Of a stretch of 64,000 nucleotides of DNA, positions 1-9,490 are shown one piece after another. Made by a program: the position numbers and the translations under genes. The first letter of the stretch is position 1, and each line of letters opens with the position of its first letter. The DNA comes from Actinopolyspora lacussalsi subsp. righensis. Lineage in GTDB: Bacteria; Actinomycetota; Actinomycetes; Mycobacteriales; Pseudonocardiaceae. The notes beneath the pieces were generated by a model that saw nothing but the letters and a program-made list of their open reading frames with translations, had not been told where the DNA came from and searched no databases. The stretch lies in NCBI RefSeq assembly GCF_900116555.1, contig NZ_FPAT01000011.1, forward strand, positions 1 through 64,000, written 5' to 3'.

Positions 1-356
1 CGTCGAAGGTGGACCGGTCGGCGGCTTATGCGACTCGGTGGGTGGCCAAGAACGCGGTGGCCGCGGGCTTGGCGAACCGGATCGAGGTGCAGACGGCGTA
101 CGCGATCGGTAAGGCGGCTCCGGTGGGGCTGTTCGTGGAGACGTTCGGCACCGAGAACGTGGATCCGGTCAAGATTCAGGCCGCGATCAACGAGGTGTTC
201 GATCTGCGTCCGGCGGCGATCATCCGGGATCTGGATCTGCTGCGGCCGATCTACGCGCCGACGGCGGCCTACGGGCACTTCGGGCGTACGGATGTGGACC
301 TGCCCTGGGAACGCACCGACCGTGTCGAGGCCCTGAAGAGCGCCGCGGGCCTCTGA
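1..356 (+). CDS. metK: S-adenosylmethionine synthetase, C-terminal part (5' end outside window)
   Basis: MetK makes S-adenosylmethionine from methionine and ATP in the cytoplasm. Only the last 117 residues or so are present; the reading frame is open from the window edge and ends in TGA at 354-356. The visible part matches the C-terminal domain of the family: [27 protein letters not shown], and the near-terminal AYGHFGRTD with the following PWE. It is the first gene of a methyl-cycle cluster with adenosine kinase, metH, sahH and metF downstream on the same strand. A strong palindrome follows, so metK probably ends its own transcript. The identity is secure from these motifs; start and full length cannot be judged. 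Confidence 0.95.
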   Translation, partial: SKVDRSAAYATRWVAKNAVAAGLANRIEVQTAYAIGKAAPVGLFVETFGTENVDPVKIQAAINEVFDLRPAAIIRDLDLLRPIYAPTAAYGHFGRTDVDLPWERTDRVEALKSAAGL

Positions 357-380
357 CAGCCGCATAGCGACGTTTCGTCG

Positions 381-418
381 ACGCCGCGGGGCGCGGAAGC
401 TTCCGCGCCCCGCGGCGT
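381..418 (+). terminator. Perfect 38-nt palindrome after metK, likely intrinsic terminator
   Basis: The 19-nt arms are exactly complementary and meet at an AAGCTT centre (positions 397-402). No T-tract follows, which is common in actinobacterial terminators. It lies 25 nt after the metK stop and separates metK from the adenosine kinase gene. Confidence 0.75.
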
Positions 419-502
419 GGCGAGCAATGTCAGGTTCGCTCATCCACGACCGCGGGCCGGTGCCGCGAGACGGTCACCGGCCCTGGTGAAGGAGTTTTCC
501 CA

Positions 503-1477
503 GTGCAAATTGCGGTGACCGGTTCAATCGCCACCGACCACCTGATGTCCTTCCCGGGCAAGATCGCCGATCAGCTCATCGCCGACCGGCTCGACCAGGT
601 TTCGCTTTCCTTCCTCGTGAACCAGCTCGAGGTGCGCCGCGGCGGTGTCGCGGGCAACATCACCTTCGGCCTCGGCCAGCTCGGTGTGACACCGCTGCTG
701 GTGGGCGCGGTCGGCGAGGACTTCGCCGAGTACCGTGCGTGGCTGGACCGGCACGGTGTCGACACCAGTGCGGTCCACACCTCCAAGACGGCTCACACCG
801 CTCGGTTCACCTGCACCACCGACGAGAGCCAGAACCAGATCGCCTCGTTCTACCCCGGCGCGATGTCCGAGGCCAGCGAGATCGAGCTCAAGCCCATCTC
901 CGACCGGGTGGGCGGCCTGGACCTCGTGATCGTCTCGGCCAACGATCCGGAAGCGATGGTGCGCCACAGCCAGGAGTGCCGCGATCGCGGATTCGAGTTC
1001 GTCGCGGACCCGGGCCAGCAGCTCGCCCTCATGGACGGGCCGCAGATCCGTAAGCTGGTGGAGGGTGCCAAGTACCTGTTCACCAACGAGTACGAGCACA
1101 GCCTGCTGCTGCAGAGCACCGGCATGTCGCATGCCGAGGTGCTCGACCAGGTCGGCATGTGGGTCACCTCGCTCGGTGAGAACGGTGTGCGCATCGAGTC
1201 CAAGTCGGCCGAGACGGTCGAGATCGCCCCGGTCAAGCCCAAGCAGGTCGGCGACCCCACCGGTGTGGGTGACGCGCTGCGCGCGGGCTTCCTGGCCGGT
1301 CTGGCCAACGGCCTGGGCCTCGAGCGTTCCATTCAGCTCGGGTGCACCCTGGCGACAACATCCCTGGAAACCGACGGACCGCAGGAATACGAGGTCGAGA
1401 AGGGCTCGTTCGTTTCGAGGTTCGCCGAGGCCTACGGCAAGCAGGCCGCGGGCGAGATCGAATCCGTGCTTCGCTGA
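503..1477 (+). CDS. adoK: Adenosine kinase (PfkB/ribokinase fold)
   Basis: This enzyme phosphorylates adenosine to AMP. The 324-residue product closely resembles the mycobacterial adenosine kinase, a bacterial-type PfkB enzyme distinct from the eukaryotic one: the N-terminus MQIAVTGSIATDHLM, RRGGVAGN near residue 46, HTARFTCTTD and ASFYPGAMSEA in the middle. The C-terminal PfkB signature DPTGVGDALRAG near residue 250 contains the catalytic Asp and the anion hole. The ATG start is preceded by GAAGGAG about 12 nt upstream. Its position between metK and metH/sahH fits a role in removing the adenosine released by SahH, which would otherwise inhibit SAH hydrolysis. Adenosine specificity is inferred from resemblance; other sugar or nucleoside kinases share the fold. 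Confidence 0.88.
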   Translation: MQIAVTGSIATDHLMSFPGKIADQLIADRLDQVSLSFLVNQLEVRRGGVAGNITFGLGQLGVTPLLVGAVGEDFAEYRAWLDRHGVDTSAVHTSKTAHTARFTCTTDESQNQIASFYPGAMSEASEIELKPISDRVGGLDLVIVSANDPEAMVRHSQECRDRGFEFVADPGQQLALMDGPQIRKLVEGAKYLFTNEYEHSLLLQSTGMSHAEVLDQVGMWVTSLGENGVRIESKSAETVEIAPVKPKQVGDPTGVGDALRAGFLAGLANGLGLERSIQLGCTLATTSLETDGPQEYEVEKGSFVSRFAEAYGKQAAGEIESVLR

Positions 1478-1498
1478 AGCGTTCGGGAAGGCAGCGTG

Positions 1499-4400
1499 AT
1501 GACGAAACAGGAAGAATCGGGCCGTCGGGACAACGACCCGAGCGGGTTTCTCACGGCCATCGCCGAACGTGTGCTCGTCGGGGACGGCGGCATGGGTACG
1601 GCGCTGCAGGAGCACGACCTGACCCTGGAGGACTTCAACAACCTCGAAGGTTGCAACGAGATCCTCAACGAGACGCGCCCCGACGTCGTGCGCTCGGTCT
1701 ACCGGGGCTTCCTGAAGAACGGCTCGGACGCCATCGAGTCGAACACGTTCGGCTGCAACCTGCCGAACCTCGGTGAGTACGGGATCGAGGACAGGATCCG
1801 GGACCTCTCCGAGAAGGGTGTGGCGCTGGCCCGGGAGTGCTGTGACGAGTACTCCACGCCGGAGAAGCCGCGTTTCATTCTGGGGTCGATGGGTCCCGGA
1901 ACCAAGCTGCCCACTCTGGGACACGCCCCGTACGCCGACCTGCGGGACGCCTACTACGAGCAGGTACTGGGCATGCTCGACGGCGGCGTCGACGTGATCC
2001 TGGTCGAGACCTCGCAGGACCTGCTGCAGACCAAGGCGTCCATCGTCGCGGCCAAGCGCGCGATGGCCACGCAGCGGAAGTGGGTTCCGATCATCGCCCA
2101 CGTCACCGTGGAGCAGACCGGCACCATGCTGGTCGGGTCCGAGATCGGTGCGGCGCTGACGGCGTTGGAGCCGCTCGGCATCGACATGATCGGCATGAAC
2201 TGCGCGACCGGGCCCGCCGAGATGAGCGAGCACCTGCGGGTGCTGGCCGATCACGCGCGGGTGCCGATCTCGGTCATGCCCAACGCCGGGCTGCCCGAGC
2301 TGGGCCCCAACGGGGCGGTGTACCCGCTGCAGCCCGCCGAACTGGCCGATGCGTTGGTCGACTTCGCCAACAACTACGGTGCTCGGCTGGTCGGTGGCTG
2401 CTGTGGTGTGACCGGCGAACACGTTCGCCAGGTCGCCGAGGCGGTATCCGAGCTGAGTCCGGCGGAGCGGGAGCCGGAGATCGTTCCGTCGATCTCCTCG
2501 ATGTACCAGGCGATCCCGTTCGAGCAGGAAGCCTCGATCCTCAACGTCGGCGAGCGCACCAACGCCAACGGCTCCAAGGCGTTCCGCGAGGCGATGTTGG
2601 AGGAGCGCTACGAGGACTGCGTCGAGATCGCGAAGGGGCAGACCCGCGAGGGCGCCCACATGCTCGACCTGTGCGTGGACTACGTGGGCCGCGACGGCAC
2701 CCACGACATGCGCGAGCTGGCCTCCCGGCTGGCCACCGCCTCGACGCTGCCGGTCATGGTGGACTCCACCGAGGCCGACGTCATCGAGGTCGGCCTGGAG
2801 CACCTCGGCGGTCGGTGCGCGATCAACTCGATCAACTACGAGGACGGCACCGAGGAGGGCGGTCGTTACGACCGGGTCATGAAGATGGCCGTCGAGCACG
2901 GTGCCACCGTGGTGTGCACCTGCATCGACGAGGAGGGCCAGGCCCGCACCGCCGAGTGGAAGCTGCGGGTGGCCGAGCGGATCATCGAGGATCTGACCGG
3001 GAACTGGGGTCTGGACAAGTCCGCGATCATCATCGACCTCCTGGTATTCCCGATCACCACCGGTCAGGAGGAGGTCCGGCAGGACGCCATCGAGACGATC
3101 AACGCCATCCGGGAGCTCAAGACGCGGCACCCGGAGGTGCAGACCACGCTGGGTCTGTCCAACGTCTCGTTCGGTCTCAACGCCGCGGCCCGTCAGGTGC
3201 TCAACTCGGTCTTCCTCAACGAGTGCCGGGAAGCCGGTCTGGACAGTGCCATCCTGCACGCGTCCAAGATCCTGCCGATGAACAAGATCGACGAGGAATC
3301 TCGCCAGGTCGCGCTGGATCTCGTCTACGACCGGCGGACCGAGGCCACCGAGACCGAGGACGCCTACGACCCGCTGCAGAAGCTGATGGCCCTGTTCGAG
3401 GGCAAGTCGGCCGAGACCACCGGTTCGTCCAAGGCCGAGGAGCTGGCGGCCCTGCCGCTGTTCGAGCGGTTGGAGCAGCGCATCGTCGACGGCGAGAAGA
3501 ACGGTCTGAACGCCGATCTCGACGAGGCGATGCAGGAGAAGAAGCCGCTCGAGATCGTCAACGACACGTTGCTGTCGGGGATGAAGACGGTCGGTGACCT
3601 CTTCGGCGCGGGGCAGATGCAGCTGCCCTTCGTGCTGCAGGCCGCCGAGATCATGAAGACCGCGGTGGCCCACCTCGAGCCGCACATGGAGAAGGACGAC
3701 TCGGGTGGCAAGGGCAAGTTGCTGCTGGCCACGGTCAAGGGCGATGTGCACGACATCGGCAAGAACCTGGTCGACATCATCGTGTCCAACAACGGCTACG
3801 ATGTGGTCAACATCGGCATCAAGCAGCCGATCAACACCATTCTCGAAGAGGCCGAGAAGAACAACGTCGACGCGATCGGCATGTCCGGACTGCTGGTCAA
3901 GTCCACGGTCATCATGAAGGACAACCTGGAGGAGATGAACTCCAGGGGAATCGCGGAGAAGTACCCGGTTCTGCTGGGCGGTGCCGCTCTGACCAGGTCC
4001 TTCGTCGAGAACGACCTCGACGAGATGTACCAGGGCGACGTGCGCTACGCCAAGGACGCCTTCGAGGGACTCAAGCTCATGGACCGCATCATGCAGTCCA
4101 AGCGCGGCGAGAACCCCGAGGAGGACGAGGCGGAGCAGGCCAAGAAGGCCGAACGCAAGGCCAGGCGCGAGCGTTCCAACCGGATCGCGGAGAAGCGCAA
4201 GGCCGAGCAGGGGCCGGAACCGGACGAGCGCGACGACAGTGTCCGCTCCGACGTCGACGCCGACGTTCCCGTTCCCACGCCGCCGTTCTGGGGCTCCAAG
4301 GTCGTCAAGGGGCTTTCCAGCAACGAGTACCTCGCGCTGCTCGACGAACGTGCCACGTTCTTCGGACAGTGGGGGCTGCGCGGTGCCAAGAAGGGACAGG

Positions 4401-5104
4401 GACCCAGCTACGAGGAGCTCGTCGAGAGCGACGGCCGCCCCCGGCTGCGCGCGTGGATGGACGAGCTCGCGACCAAGGGCATCCTGCAGCACGCGGCGCT
4501 GGTCTACGGTTACTTCCCGTGCGTGTCCGAGGGCAACGACCTGATCGTGCTCGACAAGGACTCCCCGGACGCTCCGGAACGGTTCCGGTTCAACTTCCCG
4601 AGGCAGAAGCGGGACCGCAGGCTGTGCCTGGCCGACTTCTACCGCTCGAGGGAGAAGGCCGAGGCCACCGGCCAGGTGGACGTGCTGCCGCTGCAGCTGG
4701 TCACGATGGGGCAGCCCATCGCCGACTACGCCAACGAGCTGTTCGCCGCCGACGCCTACCGGGACTACCTGGAGATCCACGGTCTCGGTGTGCAGCTGAC
4801 AGAGGCGATGGCCGAGTACTGGCACCGTCGCATCCGCCGCGAGCTGCAGTGGTCCTCCGGCGAGACGGTCGCCTCCGAGGACCCGGACAACGTCGAGGAG
4901 TTCTTCAAGCTCGGCTACCGCGGTGCCCGCTTCTCGCTCGGCTACGGTGCTTGCCCCGATCTGGAGGACCGCGCCAAGATCGTCGAACTGCTCGGCGCGG
5001 AGAACATCGGCGTGGAACTCTCGGAGGAGTACCAGCTCCATCCGGAGCAGTCCACCGATGCCATCGTCGCGGTCCACCCCGAGGCCAAGTACTTCAACAC
5101 CTGA
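1499..5104 (+). CDS. metH: Cobalamin-dependent methionine synthase
   Basis: MetH transfers the methyl group of 5-methyltetrahydrofolate to homocysteine through cob(I)alamin. All modules are visible in about 1201 residues. The homocysteine domain has zinc cysteines in GMNCATG (about 233) and GGCCG (about 300). The pterin domain starts at LNVGERTNANGSKAF (about 348). The cap is followed by the B12 domain with the cobalt-binding DVHDIGKN (about 750). The C-terminal SAM-binding reactivation domain carries GYGACPD. A charged Lys/Glu/Arg-rich linker near 870-920 joins the B12 and reactivation domains. ATG at 1499 is preferred over GTG at 1496 because GGGAAGG lies 7 nt upstream of it. It follows adoK by 21 nt and precedes sahH by 61 nt. 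Confidence 0.97.
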   Translation: MTKQEESGRRDNDPSGFLTAIAERVLVGDGGMGTALQEHDLTLEDFNNLEGCNEILNETRPDVVRSVYRGFLKNGSDAIESNTFGCNLPNLGEYGIEDRIRDLSEKGVALARECCDEYSTPEKPRFILGSMGPGTKLPTLGHAPYADLRDAYYEQVLGMLDGGVDVILVETSQDLLQTKASIVAAKRAMATQRKWVPIIAHVTVEQTGTMLVGSEIGAALTALEPLGIDMIGMNCATGPAEMSEHLRVLADHARVPISVMPNAGLPELGPNGAVYPLQPAELADALVDFANNYGARLVGGCCGVTGEHVRQVAEAVSELSPAEREPEIVPSISSMYQAIPFEQEASILNVGERTNANGSKAFREAMLEERYEDCVEIAKGQTREGAHMLDLCVDYVGRDGTHDMRELASRLATASTLPVMVDSTEADVIEVGLEHLGGRCAINSINYEDGTEEGGRYDRVMKMAVEHGATVVCTCIDEEGQARTAEWKLRVAERIIEDLTGNWGLDKSAIIIDLLVFPITTGQEEVRQDAIETINAIRELKTRHPEVQTTLGLSNVSFGLNAAARQVLNSVFLNECREAGLDSAILHASKILPMNKIDEESRQVALDLVYDRRTEATETEDAYDPLQKLMALFEGKSAETTGSSKAEELAALPLFERLEQRIVDGEKNGLNADLDEAMQEKKPLEIVNDTLLSGMKTVGDLFGAGQMQLPFVLQAAEIMKTAVAHLEPHMEKDDSGGKGKLLLATVKGDVHDIGKNLVDIIVSNNGYDVVNIGIKQPINTILEEAEKNNVDAIGMSGLLVKSTVIMKDNLEEMNSRGIAEKYPVLLGGAALTRSFVENDLDEMYQGDVRYAKDAFEGLKLMDRIMQSKRGENPEEDEAEQAKKAERKARRERSNRIAEKRKAEQGPEPDERDDSVRSDVDADVPVPTPPFWGSKVVKGLSSNEYLALLDERATFFGQWGLRGAKKGQGPSYEELVESDGRPRLRAWMDELATKGILQHAALVYGYFPCVSEGNDLIVLDKDSPDAPERFRFNFPRQKRDRRLCLADFYRSREKAEATGQVDVLPLQLVTMGQPIADYANELFAADAYRDYLEIHGLGVQLTEAMAEYWHRRIRRELQWSSGETVASEDPDNVEEFFKLGYRGARFSLGYGACPDLEDRAKIVELLGAENIGVELSEEYQLHPEQSTDAIVAVHPEAKYFNT

Positions 5105-5165
5105 CAGGCGGCAGGCGCGACACTGGCCGAAAGCTGCCCGATAGAGAAAACGAGGAAGGGAAAAC

Positions 5166-6629
<1,464 letters not shown>

Positions 6630-6659
6630 TCCGGCTCGGCCAGCACACTGCTGCGGTTC

Positions 6660-6692
6660 GGGGCGGCCACTGCCCGAGGTGGTGGCCGCCCC
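6660..6692 (+). terminator. Hairpin after sahH
   Basis: Eleven-bp perfect arms (6660-6670 and 6682-6692, GGGGCGGCCAC type) with an 11-nt loop, 30 nt after the sahH stop. No T-tract. Likely terminates the adoK-metH-sahH transcript before metF. Confidence 0.7.
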
Positions 6693-6791
6693 GGCACACC
6701 GAGTGGAACCGGCCCTCGTCGCCTGTCGGCGAACCCGAATCCCGGCGGGGGCCGTTCCGAGCCGGTGAGGACAACACAAGGAGGCCAGAAC

Positions 6792-7685
6792 GTGACCCGG
6801 GTCGTGGACCGGCTACAGCCGGGCAGGACCGTGTTCTCGGTGGAATTCTTCCCGCCGCGCAACGACGACGAAGAGCGGATCCTCTGGAAAGCCGTGCGCG
6901 AGCTGGAACCGCTGGACCCCGCCTACGTGTCCGTCACGTACGGTGCGGGAGGCTCCAGCAGGGACCGCACGATTCGCACGGTCGGGCGTATCGCCCAGGA
7001 AACCACCATGCTGCCGATGGCGCACCTGACCGGTGTGGACCATTCCAAGGACGAGCTCCGGCACGTCGTCGGATCGCTGGCGAGCGAGGGTATCCAAAAC
7101 ATTCTGGCGATCCGGGGAGACCCGCCCGGTGATCCGATGGGGGAGTGGATTCCGCATCCGGACGGGATCCTCTACGCCGACGAGCTGGTTCGGCTGGTTC
7201 GTTCCTGCGGTGACTTCTCGGTCGGTGTAGCCGCCTTCCCGCACATGCACCCGCGTTCGACGGACATCGAGACCGAGACCGATCATCTGGTCAACAAGAT
7301 CAGGGCGGGCTCCGACTTCGCCGTGGCGCAGCTGTTCCTGCAGCCGGAGTACTTCCTGCGGTTGCGTGACCGGCTCGCTGCCCGCGACTGCCACGCCCCC
7401 CTCCTACCGGGTGTGATGCCGATAACCACGCCGAAGGTGCTGAGCAAGTTCCAGCATCTCGCCGGGGTTCCCGTACCCGCCGAGGTCTCCAACGTGCTGG
7501 ACCCGTTGGTCGACGACCCGAAGGCCTTCCGCGCGGCGGGAATCGAACTGAGTACCAAGCTGTGCGAGCGGTTGATCTCCGAAGGAGTCCCCGGCCTGCA
7601 CTTCTACAGCCTCAACCGGGCCAAGGCCACTCGTGAGGTGGTGGACAACCTCGGGCTGGCCGAGGGAGTGCTGCAACCCGCCTGA
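6792..7685 (+). CDS. metF: 5,10-methylenetetrahydrofolate reductase
   Basis: MetF reduces methylene-THF to methyl-THF, the methyl donor for MetH. The 297-residue protein has the family hallmarks: FSVEFFPPRND near the N-terminus, YVSVTYGAGGSSRDRT, HLTGVDHSKDEL, LAIRGDPPGD with the substrate and FAD region, and QLFLQPEYFLRLRD. GTG at 6792 is chosen because AGGAGG lies 7 nt upstream; a GTG at 6765 in the same frame has no such site and would add nine residues. It completes the methyl cycle encoded by the four preceding genes. An excellent terminator follows. Whether it uses NADH or another reductant cannot be read from the sequence. Confidence 0.95.
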   Translation: MTRVVDRLQPGRTVFSVEFFPPRNDDEERILWKAVRELEPLDPAYVSVTYGAGGSSRDRTIRTVGRIAQETTMLPMAHLTGVDHSKDELRHVVGSLASEGIQNILAIRGDPPGDPMGEWIPHPDGILYADELVRLVRSCGDFSVGVAAFPHMHPRSTDIETETDHLVNKIRAGSDFAVAQLFLQPEYFLRLRDRLAARDCHAPLLPGVMPITTPKVLSKFQHLAGVPVPAEVSNVLDPLVDDPKAFRAAGIELSTKLCERLISEGVPGLHFYSLNRAKATREVVDNLGLAEGVLQPA

Positions 7686-7716
7686 GTCGTGTCGCGGCGG
7701 TGTTTCCTTCCGCCAG

Positions 7717-7752
7717 GTGCCGTCGTCCCCACGCGGGGGCGACGGCACTTTT
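7717..7752 (+). terminator. Intrinsic terminator after metF
   Basis: Fourteen-bp stem (7717-7730 with 7735-7748, one G-T pair) closed by an ACGC loop and followed directly by TTTT. This is the most classical rho-independent terminator in the window. Confidence 0.85.
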
Positions 7753-7953
7753 CGTGCCACCAGGGGATATTCGTCGAGTGCGGCAGGCTCATCCGTCGGT
7801 CGCGGAATCGCTCGCCGTGGCGAAACGTGGTCGTTCGTGTGCCGTACGTGATCGCCGCTTCGCGGACAGTTCCCGTCGAGCCGGTGATCACGCCCCGGTT
7901 ACCTTCTCGCTGTTCCATCGATGAGTTCCCGGAAACCGACACGGGAGGATTCG

Positions 7954-9303
7954 ATGAACCGCGAGTCCGAACCAACCACGTCCCATCTCAACCGCCGCCG
8001 CTTCCTCGCCGCCACCGGTCTCGTCGGAGCCACCGGAGCTCTGCAGGCGCTGATGAGCAACACCGCCGCCGCTGCCGGCCCCGGTCGGGGTGACCGGAGC
8101 ATCCGTGCCGCGTCCAACGGTGGGTACGGTGCGCTGCGACCGGCTCCGCCCGACGGTGACCTCCTGCTGCCCGCGGGGTTCTCCTACGTCGCGTTCGGCG
8201 CGACGGGCAGCACCATGCGGGACGGCCTGCTCACGCCGTCGCGCCACGACGGTATGGCGGCGTTCGCCGGTGAGGACGGCACCGTCCGACTGGTCCGCAA
8301 CCACGAACAGAGCAGCGGCACGGCGTTCGCCCAGCCCAGTTACGACTCCTTCGGCGCGGGTGGTACCACCACGCTCGTCTTCGATCCGGCCGAGATGCGA
8401 CTCGTCGAGTCCTTCGCCACGCTGGCCGGTACGGTGCGCAACTGCGCGGGTGGTCCCACCCCCAACGGATCCTGGCTGTCCTGTGAGGAGACCTTCACCG
8501 GCCTCGGTGAGCACAATCCGCACGGTTACGTCTTCGAGGTTCCCGTGGACGCCGAGGGGCCGGTCGATCCGATTCCGTACCCGGCCATGGGAAGGTTCAC
8601 CCACGAGGCGGTGGCCGTGGACCCGGCCACCGGGATCGTCTACGAGACGGAGGACCGCGGCAGCGCCGGGTTCTACCGGTTCGTTCCCGAGGATCCCGCC
8701 GACCTGGCGGCGGGCGGCCGATTGCAGATGCTGGCGATCGTCGGCCAACCGCGCTACGACACCCGTAACGGACAACAACCCGGGCGGGCGCTGCCCGTGG
8801 AGTGGGTCGACATCGCCGATCCCGACCCGGACAGCGACGATTCACTGGCGGTGTTCTACCAGGGCAGGGAACAGGGTGCCGCGGTGTTCGCCCGACTGGA
8901 GGGGGCCTGGTTCGGCGACGGCTCGGTGTTCATCAACTCCACCAGCGGTGGTGACGCCGGTCTCGGCCAGGTCTGGCAGTACCGTCCCGACGATGGTTCC
9001 GGTGGCGAGCTCGTGCTGGTTTACGAGTCCACCGACCCGGATCTGCTGGAGAGCCCGGACAACCTCTGTGTCTCCCCGAACAGCGGTGGGTTGGTGCTCT
9101 GTGAGGACGGTCGTGGCACCGACATGCTGCGCGGAATTACCCCCGGCGGCGAGATCTTCGACCTCGCCGCGTTGAACAGCTCGAACACCAGCGAGCTGGC
9201 CGGGGCCACGTTCAGCCCGGACGGCAGCGTGCTGTTCTTCAACGTGCAGACCCCCGGGGTGACCTACGCCGTCACCGGGCCGTGGAGCAACGGAGCGCTC
9301 TGA
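7954..9303 (+). CDS. Tat-exported PhoX/DUF839-family protein, probable secreted phosphatase
   Basis: The N-terminus carries a twin-arginine signal (NRRRFLAATGLVGATGA, about residues 12-28) and a hydrophobic stretch ending near AAAA, so the protein is probably exported folded. The body resembles the DUF839/PhoX family of calcium- and iron-dependent alkaline phosphatases and related beta-propeller proteins: VRNHEQSSG, the NCAGGPTPNGSWLSCEET segment, FTHEAVAVDP, YETEDRGSAGFYRFVPE, and NLCVSPNSGGLVLCEDG. At about 449 residues it is shorter than classical PhoX. The ATG at 7954 has GGGAGG upstream; an ATG at 7921 in frame would put extra residues before the signal. A phosphate-starvation role is inferred from the family only; no Pho box was identified. 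Confidence 0.75.
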   Translation: MNRESEPTTSHLNRRRFLAATGLVGATGALQALMSNTAAAAGPGRGDRSIRAASNGGYGALRPAPPDGDLLLPAGFSYVAFGATGSTMRDGLLTPSRHDGMAAFAGEDGTVRLVRNHEQSSGTAFAQPSYDSFGAGGTTTLVFDPAEMRLVESFATLAGTVRNCAGGPTPNGSWLSCEETFTGLGEHNPHGYVFEVPVDAEGPVDPIPYPAMGRFTHEAVAVDPATGIVYETEDRGSAGFYRFVPEDPADLAAGGRLQMLAIVGQPRYDTRNGQQPGRALPVEWVDIADPDPDSDDSLAVFYQGREQGAAVFARLEGAWFGDGSVFINSTSGGDAGLGQVWQYRPDDGSGGELVLVYESTDPDLLESPDNLCVSPNSGGLVLCEDGRGTDMLRGITPGGEIFDLAALNSSNTSELAGATFSPDGSVLFFNVQTPGVTYAVTGPWSNGAL

Positions 9304-9333
9304 GCGAGCCGCCGTGCACCAGGCCGTTGGTCG

Positions 9334-9366
9334 CCTCACCGGGCCCGCTCGGCGGGTCCGGTGAGG
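9334..9366. terminator. Bidirectional hairpin between converging genes
   Basis: Fifteen-bp stem (9334-9348 with 9352-9366, one wobble pair) and a TCG loop. It lies between the PhoX-like gene and the converging E1 gene, so it may serve both. Confidence 0.6.
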
Positions 9367-9490
9367 AGCTGAACTCCTCGGAACGGTCCCTCAGCCATGC
9401 GGCCGCCTCATCGGGTGGGGACGGTCCGCACGGGCCCAGTACGGCAGAACCTCCCAGCCACGGGGCAACCGACCGGTTCGAGAAGGGGTG

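Noticed and set aside
357-502. Possible SAM or cobalamin riboswitch ahead of the methyl-cycle genes
   Set aside because: Only the metK terminator palindrome and a short leader are present; none of the conserved riboswitch cores was found.
7921-7953. ATG 33 nt upstream of the PhoX-like gene start
   Set aside because: The later ATG has the GGGAGG site and places the twin-arginine signal at the usual distance from the N-terminus.
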